Part shown: positions 23,767 to 31,082 of the stretch, piece by piece | Layout of the letters: every line of letters starts with the position of its first letter | Numbering within the stretch: position 1 is the first letter of the stretch | Source: an uncultured Eubacteriales bacterium | GTDB taxonomy: Bacteria; Bacillota; Clostridia; Oscillospirales; Acutalibacteraceae | Length of the DNA stretch: 64,000 bases | Reading direction: 5' to 3' | Assembly: GCA_934466515.1 (NCBI GenBank) | Contig: CAKSLH010000003.1 | Span: forward strand, 246,422-310,421 | Translations under genes and position numbers: made by a program | Notes under the pieces: model-generated | The model's database searches: none | What the model was told of the DNA's origin: nothing | What the model saw: the letters and a program-made list of their open reading frames with translations, nothing else

Positions 23767-24822
23767 ATGAATAAAATTATACGTGAAGATTTAGAATATA
23801 TATATAATTTTAAACCGAGCATGTGGGAAAAATTCCGTAATAAGACAGTTTTGGTAACAGGGGCTGCCGGAATGCTTCCGTCTTATATGGTCTTTATGCT
23901 TATTTATCTCAATGAAGTTGACAGCAATTTTAATGTCAGGATCGTTGCTTTGGCAAGAAGCAAAGAAAAGCTTGAGAAAAGATTCGGAGAATATATAAAT
24001 AAGGATTATTTTGAATGTTACATTGCTGACGTTTGTTCGAAAATATCGTATGAGGGACAGATTAATTATATTATTCACGGCGCAAGTCCGGCGAGTTCTC
24101 AATATTACAGTACCAATCCTGTCGGGGTTTTAATGCCTAATGTTTTGGGAACTTATTATACTTTGGAATTGGCTCGCAAAAAGAATACAGACGGATATCT
24201 TTATTTCAGCAGCGGCGAGGTATACGGTAAAATTTCAAAAGAGCAGATATTCGAAGAGGATGACGGGTATATGAATCCTGCTGATGTAAGAAGCTGCTAC
24301 GGCGAAGGCAAGCGTGTCGGCGAGACTATGTGTAAATGCTATTCTCATCAGTATAATATTTCAACCTGCATGGTTCGTCCCTCACACACATACGGACCTA
24401 CGATGGACATAAATAATGACAACCGTGTTTTTGCTGAATTTGTCGGAAATATTGTCAGAAATGAAAATATAGCCATAAAAAGCGACGGTTTAGCATCAAG
24501 AAACTTTTGTTATATAGCTGATGCGACCTTAGCATATTTTCTCATTCTTTTATCAGGCGGTATGGGTGAAGCCTATAATGTAGCGAATGAAAACGGAAAA
24601 AGTACTATACGCAATTTAGCTGAAACCTTGTGTGATTTATTTCCTGAAAAGAATTTAAGTGTTTCTTACGAAAAGCATGACAAGGATTATCTTGAAAATG
24701 CTCATAAGATTCATCCTGTTCAAAATACGGATAAGCTAAAAAAATTGGGATGGGCTCCGCATTTCGGAATAAAAGATGGATTTAAAAGAACTGTTGAAAG
24801 CTTTTGTATAGGGGAAAATTAA
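23767..24822 (+). CDS. NAD-dependent epimerase/dehydratase (extended SDR)
   Basis: A 351-residue protein with the NAD-binding VLVTGAAGMLPSYM and catalytic region FSSGEVYG...SCYGEGKRVGE (YxxxK as Y-G-E-G-K). MVRPSHTYGPTMD is the typical substrate loop. In the pathway inferred for this operon it could reduce the keto side chain, as YerF does, but it is closer in form to sugar-nucleotide 4,6-dehydratases or epimerases. The start is ATG 23767; no better start exists in the 5' overlap with the ThDP gene. Confidence 0.85.
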   Translation: MNKIIREDLEYIYNFKPSMWEKFRNKTVLVTGAAGMLPSYMVFMLIYLNEVDSNFNVRIVALARSKEKLEKRFGEYINKDYFECYIADVCSKISYEGQINYIIHGASPASSQYYSTNPVGVLMPNVLGTYYTLELARKKNTDGYLYFSSGEVYGKISKEQIFEEDDGYMNPADVRSCYGEGKRVGETMCKCYSHQYNISTCMVRPSHTYGPTMDINNDNRVFAEFVGNIVRNENIAIKSDGLASRNFCYIADATLAYFLILLSGGMGEAYNVANENGKSTIRNLAETLCDLFPEKNLSVSYEKHDKDYLENAHKIHPVQNTDKLKKLGWAPHFGIKDGFKRTVESFCIGEN

Positions 24823-25761
24823 ATGAAAAAAATCAGTGTTGTTGTTCCGACTTATAATGAATCAGGCAATATTCTGCCGATGAGCGATAAGATAAAAGAA
24901 ATATTTGAAAAAGATCTTCCGCAGTATGATTATGAATTGATTTTTATTGATAATTTTTCAAAGGATAATACCCGTGCGGAAATAACAGCGGCTTGTCAGC
25001 AAAATAAAAAAGTCAAGGCTATTTTTAACGCTAAAAACTTCGGATGGATGAGATCGCCTTTTTACGGCATTCAACAGTCAACCGGAGATTGCACCGTTCT
25101 TATGTGTGCGGATTTTCAGGAACCGCCTGAAATGATTCCGAAATTTGTTAAAGAATGGGAAAACGGATACAGAATAGTTGTAGGCATTAAAACTACAAGT
25201 AAAGAAAGTAAATTAAAATATTGGATTAGAAGCTGCTATTATAAAATGATGATAAAAATGTCCGATGTTGAGCAAATCGAGCATTTTACCGGTTTCGGAC
25301 TTTATGACAAGAGCTTTGTTGAGGTTATGCGTGAACTCAAAGATCCTATGCCTTATATTAGAGGAGTGGTTTCAGAGCTTGGATTTGAACGCAAGGAAAT
25401 TCCTTACGCTCAACAGGAAAGAAAGAACGGAAAAAGCAAGGGCAGCTTTTATGCGCTTTATGATACAGCTATGTTAGGTATAACTTCTTATACAAAGTAC
25501 GGCTTAAGGGCTGCGACGATGTTAGGTTTTGTTCTTTCTGCCCTCAGCATGCTCGTTGCGGTAATATATTTGGTTTTGAAACTCATTTATTGGGAAAAGT
25601 TTGCTATGGGAACAGCTCCGATTTTAATAGGTGTTTTCCTTATGGGCTCATTACAGCTCTTTTTCATAGGTCTCTTAGGTGAATATATTCTTAATATAAA
25701 CACACGTGTAATGAACAGACCTCTTGTTGTGGAAGAAAAAAGAATAAATTTTGATGAATAA
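24823..25761 (+). CDS. GT2 family glycosyltransferase (polyprenyl-phosphate type)
   Basis: A 312-residue enzyme with an N-terminal GT-A domain (ISVVVPTYNESGNI, FIDNFSKDNT, the DxD-like MCADFQEPPEM) and two C-terminal membrane helices (about 232-255 and 268-292). This layout matches dolichol-phosphate-mannose synthase/ArnC/CsbB enzymes that load a sugar onto undecaprenyl phosphate. With the GtrA protein in the operon it likely makes and flips a lipid-linked sugar for surface decoration. It directly follows the SDR gene. Confidence 0.9.
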   Translation: MKKISVVVPTYNESGNILPMSDKIKEIFEKDLPQYDYELIFIDNFSKDNTRAEITAACQQNKKVKAIFNAKNFGWMRSPFYGIQQSTGDCTVLMCADFQEPPEMIPKFVKEWENGYRIVVGIKTTSKESKLKYWIRSCYYKMMIKMSDVEQIEHFTGFGLYDKSFVEVMRELKDPMPYIRGVVSELGFERKEIPYAQQERKNGKSKGSFYALYDTAMLGITSYTKYGLRAATMLGFVLSALSMLVAVIYLVLKLIYWEKFAMGTAPILIGVFLMGSLQLFFIGLLGEYILNINTRVMNRPLVVEEKRINFDE

Positions 25762-25793
25762 AAAAATCGACCCTGAAAAAGGGTCGATTTTTT
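25761..25793. terminator. Bidirectional rho-independent terminator
   Basis: A 14-bp stem (25761-25774 with 25780-25793) with A and T flanks ends the sugar operon and the convergent amidohydrolase gene. Confidence 0.9.
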
Positions 25794-26604
25794 AGAGCTT
25801 TAATATTCTTTTTGCATTTTCGCTTAAAATCATTTTCTGTTCATTTTCGCTTAAGTTCAGATTTAAAAATAATTTTAATTCGTTTTCGGGGTCGTTCATC
25901 GGGTAGTCTGTTCCGAAAAGCACTCTGTCGGCACCGTATCTTAAAATAATCTCTTTTGCCTTTTTAGGTGTAAGAAAAGCGAGACTTGATGAGCAGTCAA
26001 CATAGAAATTGTTAAGCTTATTTGAGGAGCAGATTTCTTTGCTTGCTTCGTCCCAAATCGTATATCCGCCGAAATGCGCTCCGATAACAGTTAGCTTTGA
26101 ATAAATCTCAAGGATAGGAATAAGCCGGTTCGGGTTTGAAAAATCATATCTTTTGTCGCCCGTGTGCATTAAAATCGGCAGTCCGTATTCCTCGCAAAGC
26201 TCGTAAATTTTAAGGCACCTGTAATCATCAATTTTAAAGCCCTGAATATCGGGGTGGAGCTTTATTCCCTTTAAGCCCAATTCTTTTAAATGCCTTAGAT
26301 CTCCCCTGATATCGCCCGAATCGGGATGAAGAGTTCCGAACCCTGTAAGAATATCAGGGTGCAATGAAACCTCTCTTGCTATAAACTCATTTATGCTTTT
26401 AACCTGATGCGGAGTTGTCGCGACCGACTGAACAATACAGCGGTCAATTCCGCATTTTTCACATTTTTGAATAAGCTGATTAACCGTGCCGGAGCAAGCA
26501 GGCTTGCCGCCGTAAAAAGCGCCTGTTGCGTTGGCGGCTTTTTCGGCAAGCATATCAGGATAAATGTGACAGTGCGCGTCGATAACGGTTTTCTGATTTA
26601 CCAT
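25792..26604 (-). CDS. Amidohydrolase family metal-dependent hydrolase
   Basis: A 270-residue TIM-barrel hydrolase of the amidohydrolase-2 (ACMSD-like) family. The metal motif is DAHCHIYPD, with LKGIKLHPDIQGF, LMHTGDKR, VIGAHFGG and the late Asp in LFGTDYPMN. Substrate unknown. It follows ilvE with a one-base TAATG overlap, so they are co-translated. Confidence 0.88.
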   Translation of the reverse strand: MVNQKTVIDAHCHIYPDMLAEKAANATGAFYGGKPACSGTVNQLIQKCEKCGIDRCIVQSVATTPHQVKSINEFIAREVSLHPDILTGFGTLHPDSGDIRGDLRHLKELGLKGIKLHPDIQGFKIDDYRCLKIYELCEEYGLPILMHTGDKRYDFSNPNRLIPILEIYSKLTVIGAHFGGYTIWDEASKEICSSNKLNNFYVDCSSSLAFLTPKKAKEIILRYGADRVLFGTDYPMNDPENELKLFLNLNLSENEQKMILSENAKRILKL

Positions 26605-27668
26605 TATTTTATCGGATAGGTCCAGCCGTATTTATCTTCGGTTCTGCCCCACTGTAATCCTGTAAGGACATCATAAAGGTGCTTTGTAACCTCGCCGATT
26701 TTTCCTTCGCTTACTGTAAACTTCTCGTCATTATAACAAAGCTCGCCGATAGGTGAAACAACAGCCGCCGTACCCGTGCCCCAAGCCTCTTCTAATTTTC
26801 CGCTTCTTGCGGCGTCCATAAGCTCGTCAACGGATAAAAGCCTTTCTTCGACCGTATATCCCTCGTCCTTTAAAATCTCAATGCAGGATTTTCTTGTAAT
26901 TCCGGGGAGAATTGAGCCTGTAAGTGCAGGGGTGACTATTTTGCCGTCGATTTTAAACATTACGTTCATCGCGCCTACCTCTTCGATGTACTTTCTTTCA
27001 ACACCGTCAAGCCATAAAACCTGAGAATATCCCTTTTTCTCCGCAAGCATTCCCGCGCGGTTGCTTGCGGCATAGTTTCCGCCGCATTTTGCCTCTCCGG
27101 TTCCGCCTCTTACTGCTCTTACATCCTTTGATTCAATCATTATTTTAACGGGATTGAGTCCCTCTGCATAGTAGCTTCCTACGGGCGACGCTATAATAAC
27201 AAAGGTTGCGTTTTTAACCGCATGAACACCTAAGCTTTCGTCATTTCCGAACATAAACGGGCGGAGATAAAGCGAGGTTCCTTTCTCGCTCGGAGTCCAG
27301 TCCTTGTCGACTGAAACAAATGTTGTAAGCGCTTTTAAACCGTCTTCTTCGGGAATCTGCGGAAGACACATTCTTTCTGCCGAGCGGTTAAGCCTTTTAA
27401 TGTTTTCAAGCGGTCTGAAAAGCTGAACGCTTCCGTCCGCCTTGCGGTAAGCCTTAAGACCCTCAAAAATCTCGACGCCGTAATGGAAAACGGTTGACGC
27501 AGGGTGTACAGAGAGGTTTTCAAAGGGAACTATTCTGGCATTGTGCCAGCCGAGGCCGTTTGAATATTCCATAATAAACATATGGTCTGTAAAATATTTG
27601 CCGAAGCCTAAATTTTTTGAATCCGGCTTTTGTTTAGGCGAAGATGTTTTAACAATTTTGATTTCCAT
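26604..27668 (-). CDS. ilvE: Branched-chain amino acid aminotransferase
   Basis: A 354-residue class IV PLP enzyme. It has YGVEIFEGLKAYR, the PLP-lysine region GGTGEAKCGGNYAAS, EVGAMNVMF and TGSILPGITRKS. It exchanges amino groups between branched-chain amino acids and 2-oxoglutarate. The ATG at 27668 follows aagaaagg. A long leader with an antiterminator/terminator pair (27719-27947) indicates control by amino acid supply. Confidence 0.95.
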   Translation of the reverse strand: MEIKIVKTSSPKQKPDSKNLGFGKYFTDHMFIMEYSNGLGWHNARIVPFENLSVHPASTVFHYGVEIFEGLKAYRKADGSVQLFRPLENIKRLNRSAERMCLPQIPEEDGLKALTTFVSVDKDWTPSEKGTSLYLRPFMFGNDESLGVHAVKNATFVIIASPVGSYYAEGLNPVKIMIESKDVRAVRGGTGEAKCGGNYAASNRAGMLAEKKGYSQVLWLDGVERKYIEEVGAMNVMFKIDGKIVTPALTGSILPGITRKSCIEILKDEGYTVEERLLSVDELMDAARSGKLEEAWGTGTAAVVSPIGELCYNDEKFTVSEGKIGEVTKHLYDVLTGLQWGRTEDKYGWTYPIK

Positions 27669-27718
27669 AAAGATTTTCCTTTCTTAGGCGGGTTCTGTCA
27701 AACTGCACACCGAAACGC

Positions 27719-27947
27719 AAAAAACCGCCTCAAATTTCTTTGAGACGGGTGAAAATCATCCGCAGTGCGACTCAAAACAGGCTCGGTTTTTAGCTTTTCC
27801 CTTTTTGCCTTTGGCGTTCACGCAGCATTTACGGGAAGCTTTTAAGCTTCCGGCTCCGAAGATAAAACAACCTGTCTGACGGCTCGCACCGAACGCCGCC
27901 TCTCTGATAAAAGCCTTTTATCTTCATCATAGCTTTTATAAATTTAT
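27719..27947 (-). promoter_or_regulatory. T-box-like riboswitch leader of ilvE
   Basis: The ilvE leader has features of a T-box. The Stem I distal motif AGAGAGGCGGCG...GGTGCGAGCCG lies at 27906-27880. A small stem-loop follows (GGAAGCTT/AAGCTTCC). A perfect-form antiterminator is next: helix A1 TTTGAG (27776-27771) with CTCAAA (27744-27739), a 7-base bulge (27770-27764), and helix A2 GCGG (27763-27760) with CCGT (27748-27745). The 3' strands of both helices are also the left arm of the terminator (27748-27739 with 27734-27725, then six T). The bulge reads UCGCACU instead of the canonical UGGNACC. ATC, in TTTTATCTTC just before GGAGCC, is a possible Ile specifier, unproven. Confidence 0.7.
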
Positions 27948-27953
27948 GAGCAT

Positions 27954-27982
27954 ATTATAGTACTCATATTTTGATTTGTCAA
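27954..27982 (-). promoter_or_regulatory. ilvE leader promoter
   Basis: On the minus strand TTGACA (27982-27977), 17 bases and TATAAT (27959-27954). A strong promoter reading into the T-box-like leader. Confidence 0.88.
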
Positions 27983-28019
27983 TCTTTTTTAAAAATAAAA
28001 ATTTTTCTTAAGACTGATT

Positions 28020-28290
28020 TAATGCTTCTAAAACCCCCGTTTAGGGCAAGGGAGGCTTAAATACCACACATACTGGATACTAGACACTAGACGGTAGATG
28101 TTAGAGAATACCCCTCAGTCACCTTGCGGTGACAGCTCCCCTCTGTTTTTCGGTTACACCGAAAAAAGAAGGGAGCCTTTTCTTTAGTCTCAGCTGAAAC
28201 TCAAGCTTCCCCTTTAGTCGAAAGGGGAAGTGTCAAGGCGTAGCCCTTGACGATAGGGTTTGGTTATATCAGTGCCAAAAGGCACACACT
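28020..28290. repeat. Hairpin-rich intergenic repeat element
   Basis: The stretch holds a chain of perfect or near-perfect hairpins: AGTCACC/GGTGAC, TTTTTCGGT/ACCGAAAAA, a flanking CTCCCC/GGGAG pair, TTCCCCTTT/AAAGGGGAA, GTCAAGG/CCTTGAC and GTGCC/GGCAC. No reading frame or ribosome site is seen. Similar modular stem-loop repeats are frequent in gut Clostridia. Function unknown; no second copy of the whole block occurs in this window. Confidence 0.6.
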
Positions 28291-28344
28291 TGTTTAATAT
28301 TAAATATCAAATATCCGCGAAGATTTAATTTGTTTTAATTTTTC

Positions 28345-28373
28345 TTGAAATATATATTTTTATGTGATATTAT
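28345..28373 (+). promoter_or_regulatory. Promoter of the zinc-ribbon/TM2 gene
   Basis: TTGAAA (28345-28350), 17 bases and TATTAT (28368-28373). It supports the ATG at 28402 as start; the in-frame start at 28345 lies upstream. Confidence 0.75.
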
Positions 28374-28401
28374 AAAAATATACTTGTATGGGAGTGATTT
28401 T

Positions 28402-28803
28402 ATGTTCTGTAAAAATTGCGGAAATGAAATGGATCAAAATGCCGCTGTATGCGTTAAATGCGGATACGGTAAGGGAAAAGGAAATAAATTCTGCCCCAAC
28501 TGCGGAAGCGAGCTTGAGCCTAACGCTCAGTTTTGCGTAAAATGCGGAGTTTCGGTTGCGCCCGAGCAGCAAATAAACCCTCTTAATCAGAAATCGAAAA
28601 TCGCCGCGGGTCTGCTCGGAATTTTCTTGGGCGGATTTGGAATACATAATTTTTATTTGGGATATACCGGTAAAGCCGTAGGTCAGCTTGTGCTTACAAT
28701 CTGCTCCTGCGGAATAGGCGGAATTTGGGGCTTTATCGAGGGCATTCTCATTCTTTGCGGAAATATAAATACCGACGCAAACGGCGTTCCGCTTAAAGAC
28801 TGA
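28402..28803 (+). CDS. Double zinc-ribbon and TM2 domain membrane protein
   Basis: A 133-residue protein. Two zinc ribbons (CKNCG...CVKCG at about 3-22 and CPNCG...CVKCG at about 31-53) are followed by a TM2 domain (about 68-125) with the motif LGGFGIHNFYLGY and a GIWGFIEGI helix. TM2 proteins are membrane proteins of unknown role. The next gene starts inside its stop codon (TGATG). Confidence 0.88.
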   Translation: MFCKNCGNEMDQNAAVCVKCGYGKGKGNKFCPNCGSELEPNAQFCVKCGVSVAPEQQINPLNQKSKIAAGLLGIFLGGFGIHNFYLGYTGKAVGQLVLTICSCGIGGIWGFIEGILILCGNINTDANGVPLKD

Positions 28804-29147
28804 TGAAGAAAAATAAAACAATAAAAAACGCAATCAAGCCGATTGCGTTTTTTTCTGCATTTCTTTTAAGTATAGCGTTTTTATATTTTTCTGGAATTCA
28901 CTGCCCGTTTAAAAAATTTCTTAATATTGAATGCGCAGGCTGCGGAATGACAAGAGCGTATTTTTCGCTTTTTAAGGGCGATATAAAATCCGCCTTTAAA
29001 TATAATCCGCTTTTCTTTACGGTGCCTTTAATAATCTTCGGGGTTTTAAGAGACGGAAAGATAACAGGCAGAAGGATAATAGATATAATAATTTTTGCAG
29101 GTTTACTCATAGGATTTATAATTTTATTTGTTTTAAGACAAATATAA
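28803..29147 (+). CDS. DUF2752 family membrane protein
   Basis: A 114-residue protein with three membrane helices and the family motif CAGCGMTRAYFSLFKGD, followed by the helix YNPLFFTVPLIIFG. Function unknown; the family often sits next to TM2 or zinc-ribbon genes, as here. Translationally coupled to the preceding gene. Confidence 0.88.
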   Translation: MKKNKTIKNAIKPIAFFSAFLLSIAFLYFSGIHCPFKKFLNIECAGCGMTRAYFSLFKGDIKSAFKYNPLFFTVPLIIFGVLRDGKITGRRIIDIIIFAGLLIGFIILFVLRQI

Positions 29148-29178
29148 AAGCACTTCTCGAAATCGGAGAAGTGCTTTT
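29147..29178. terminator. Bidirectional rho-independent terminator
   Basis: A 12-bp stem (29147-29158 with 29166-29177), with T runs on both sides, lies between the DUF2752 gene and rpsI. Confidence 0.85.
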
Positions 29179-29195
29179 TCTTGTAAGATAAACAA

Positions 29196-29594
29196 TTATC
29201 TCTTTGAGAACTGCGGTGCGCGGCGAGCGCCTTTTAAACCGTACTTCTTTCTTTCCTTCATTCTCGGGTCACGAGTGAGGAAGCCTGCCTTCTTAAGAGC
29301 AGGACGGAGCTCTTCATTAGCCTGAAGAAGCGCTCTTGATATTCCGTGACGGATAGCACCGGCCTGACCGGTAACACCGCCGCCGGTAACACGGCAGACA
29401 ACATCATACTTGCCGATATTATCTGTAAGCGCAAGAGGCTGGCGAACGATAAGCTTAAGAGTCTCAAGACCGAAATATTCGTCTATATCGCGGTCGTTAA
29501 TTGTGATTTTTCCGGTACCGTTATAAACGCGAACGCGGGCAACAGAACTTTTTCTTCTGCCGGTGCCGTAAAAATAAGGCTTTCCTTCAAACAT
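29196..29594 (-). CDS. rpsI: 30S ribosomal protein S9
   Basis: A 132-residue protein. YFYGTGRRKSSVARVRVYNG at the start, VTGGGVTGQAGAIRHGISRAL in the middle and the KYGLKGARRAPQFSKR tail are invariant features of S9. Follows rplM in the usual operon. Confidence 0.97.
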   Translation of the reverse strand: MFEGKPYFYGTGRRKSSVARVRVYNGTGKITINDRDIDEYFGLETLKLIVRQPLALTDNIGKYDVVCRVTGGGVTGQAGAIRHGISRALLQANEELRPALKKAGFLTRDPRMKERKKYGLKGARRAPQFSKR

Positions 29595-29611
29595 TGTTTC
29601 TGTCTCCCTTC

Positions 29612-30040
29612 TTAAAATTCAAGCTTTTCGGGCTTCTGAGCAACCTGATCAAACTTCTCGCCCTTATAGACATGAAGTCTGGTAAGTGCCTTGCGGCCGA
29701 TAGTAGTGTCCGGAATCATACCTTTAACAGCAAGCTCAACTGCAAGCTCAGGCTTTGTATTCATAAGAGTTGAATACTGAACCTCTTTGAGTCCGCCGAC
29801 AAATCCGGTGTGACGGCGGTAATACTTCTTTTCAAGCTTCTTTCCTGTTAAAACTGCTTTTTCAGCGTTGATAACTACGACATGATCGCCGCAGTCAACA
29901 TGGGGAGTAAATTCAGGCTTGCCCTTTCCGCGAAGAAGATCGGCAACCTTTACAGCGGTGCGGCCGAGCGGTCTGTCGGCAGCGTCCACAATATACCATT
30001 TACGCTGAATTTCAGCAGGTTTTGCCATAAATGTAGACAT
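29612..30040 (-). CDS. rplM: 50S ribosomal protein L13
   Basis: A 142-residue protein with WYIVDAADRPLGRTAVKVAD, HVDCGDHVVVINAEK and KKYYRRHTGFVGGLKE. The start is ATG 30040 with ggagg upstream; the longer frame from 30118 lies in the promoter region. It heads the rplM-rpsI operon. Confidence 0.96.
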   Translation of the reverse strand: MSTFMAKPAEIQRKWYIVDAADRPLGRTAVKVADLLRGKGKPEFTPHVDCGDHVVVINAEKAVLTGKKLEKKYYRRHTGFVGGLKEVQYSTLMNTKPELAVELAVKGMIPDTTIGRKALTRLHVYKGEKFDQVAQKPEKLEF

Positions 30041-30086
30041 TTTCAAAACCTCCGTAAAATCAAATTTAAAACATTTCAGCCCGATT

Positions 30087-30115
30087 ATCATACCACACGC
30101 TTTTTTGTTTGTCAA
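30087..30115 (-). promoter_or_regulatory. rplM promoter
   Basis: On the minus strand TTGACA (30115-30110), 17 bases and TATGAT (30092-30087). The short leader could contain an L13-type autoregulatory element, which I could not establish by eye. Confidence 0.82.
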
Positions 30116-30222
30116 CACTTAATTTTCAATTTTTTAATTTACAAAACTCAAATCTCGTGTTTTCTCTTATTTTCTCGTTTTATCTCTCATTTGCTCACTT
30201 TCGATTTTCAAAAATATAATAA

Positions 30223-30251
30223 TTGAAAATAAGGAAATAATATGATAATAT
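30223..30251 (+). promoter_or_regulatory. Possible ymdB promoter
   Basis: TTGAAA (30223-30228), 17 bases and TAATAT (30246-30251), about 34 bases before the TTG start. Confidence 0.5.
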
Positions 30252-30284
30252 ATAATTAAATAAGTTTTGCTTGGAGATGTTCCG

Positions 30285-31082
30285 TTGAAGGTTCTTGCTA
30301 TCGGCGATGTCTGCGGCGGCAGCGGCTGCAGGTATCTTTTAAAAATGCTGCCGGTTTTAAAAAAGAAATTCGGCGCCGAATTCGTTATCGTAAACGGAGA
30401 AAACTCCGATGAAGCGAACGGAATATCCAATTTAAGCGCCGATATGATATTTGCCGCGGGTGCAGATGTTATCACAGGGGGAAACCATACTCTGCGCAAT
30501 AAGAATTTTTATGAGACTCTTGACAGCAGTCCTTTTTTGCTTCGCCCCGATAATATCAAGGCTGATTTCGGTAAGGGCTATTGCCTTGTTGATAAGGGAA
30601 AATTCAGCGTTGCTGTCATAAATCTTTGCGGAATAACATATATGGAAAGAAGCTCTGCCGAGAATTTTATGACCGCTGCCGACAGCCTCGTTAAAAGAGC
30701 CGAGGAGGACGGGGCGAAATTTATTTTCGTCGATTTTCACGCCGAGGCAACAAGCGAGAAAAAAGCTCTTGCGCTTTATCTTGACGGCAAGGTTTCAGCT
30801 GTTTTCGGAACGCATACCCATGTGCTGACCGCCGACGCGCAGATTTTAAAAAACGGCACAGGATTTATAACCGATATCGGTATGACAGGCTCGGATAATT
30901 CCGTAATCGGAGTAAAAAGCGATATAATTATAAACAGACTGAAAAATAACGATATGTCGAAATTCGAATTTTCAAGCGGAGAAAATATTATCTGCGGTTG
31001 CCTTTTTGAAACGGATAATTCGGGGCGCTGCCGCAATATAATGTCTTTTAAATATAAGGAGGGCTCAGATGAAAAAATATAG
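30285..31082 (+). CDS. ymdB: YmdB-type metallophosphoesterase
   Basis: A 265-residue enzyme of the TIGR00282 family. The metal motifs are AIGDVCG, VNGENSD, GGNHTL, DFHAEATSEK and FGTHTHVLTAD. The Bacillus homologue hydrolyses 2',3'-cyclic nucleotides and affects biofilm and motility. I choose the TTG at 30285 behind ggag (eight bases), giving the normal MKVLAIGDVCG start. It overlaps the next gene by 14 bases, an unusual pairing. Confidence 0.88.
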   Translation: MKVLAIGDVCGGSGCRYLLKMLPVLKKKFGAEFVIVNGENSDEANGISNLSADMIFAAGADVITGGNHTLRNKNFYETLDSSPFLLRPDNIKADFGKGYCLVDKGKFSVAVINLCGITYMERSSAENFMTAADSLVKRAEEDGAKFIFVDFHAEATSEKKALALYLDGKVSAVFGTHTHVLTADAQILKNGTGFITDIGMTGSDNSVIGVKSDIIINRLKNNDMSKFEFSSGENIICGCLFETDNSGRCRNIMSFKYKEGSDEKI

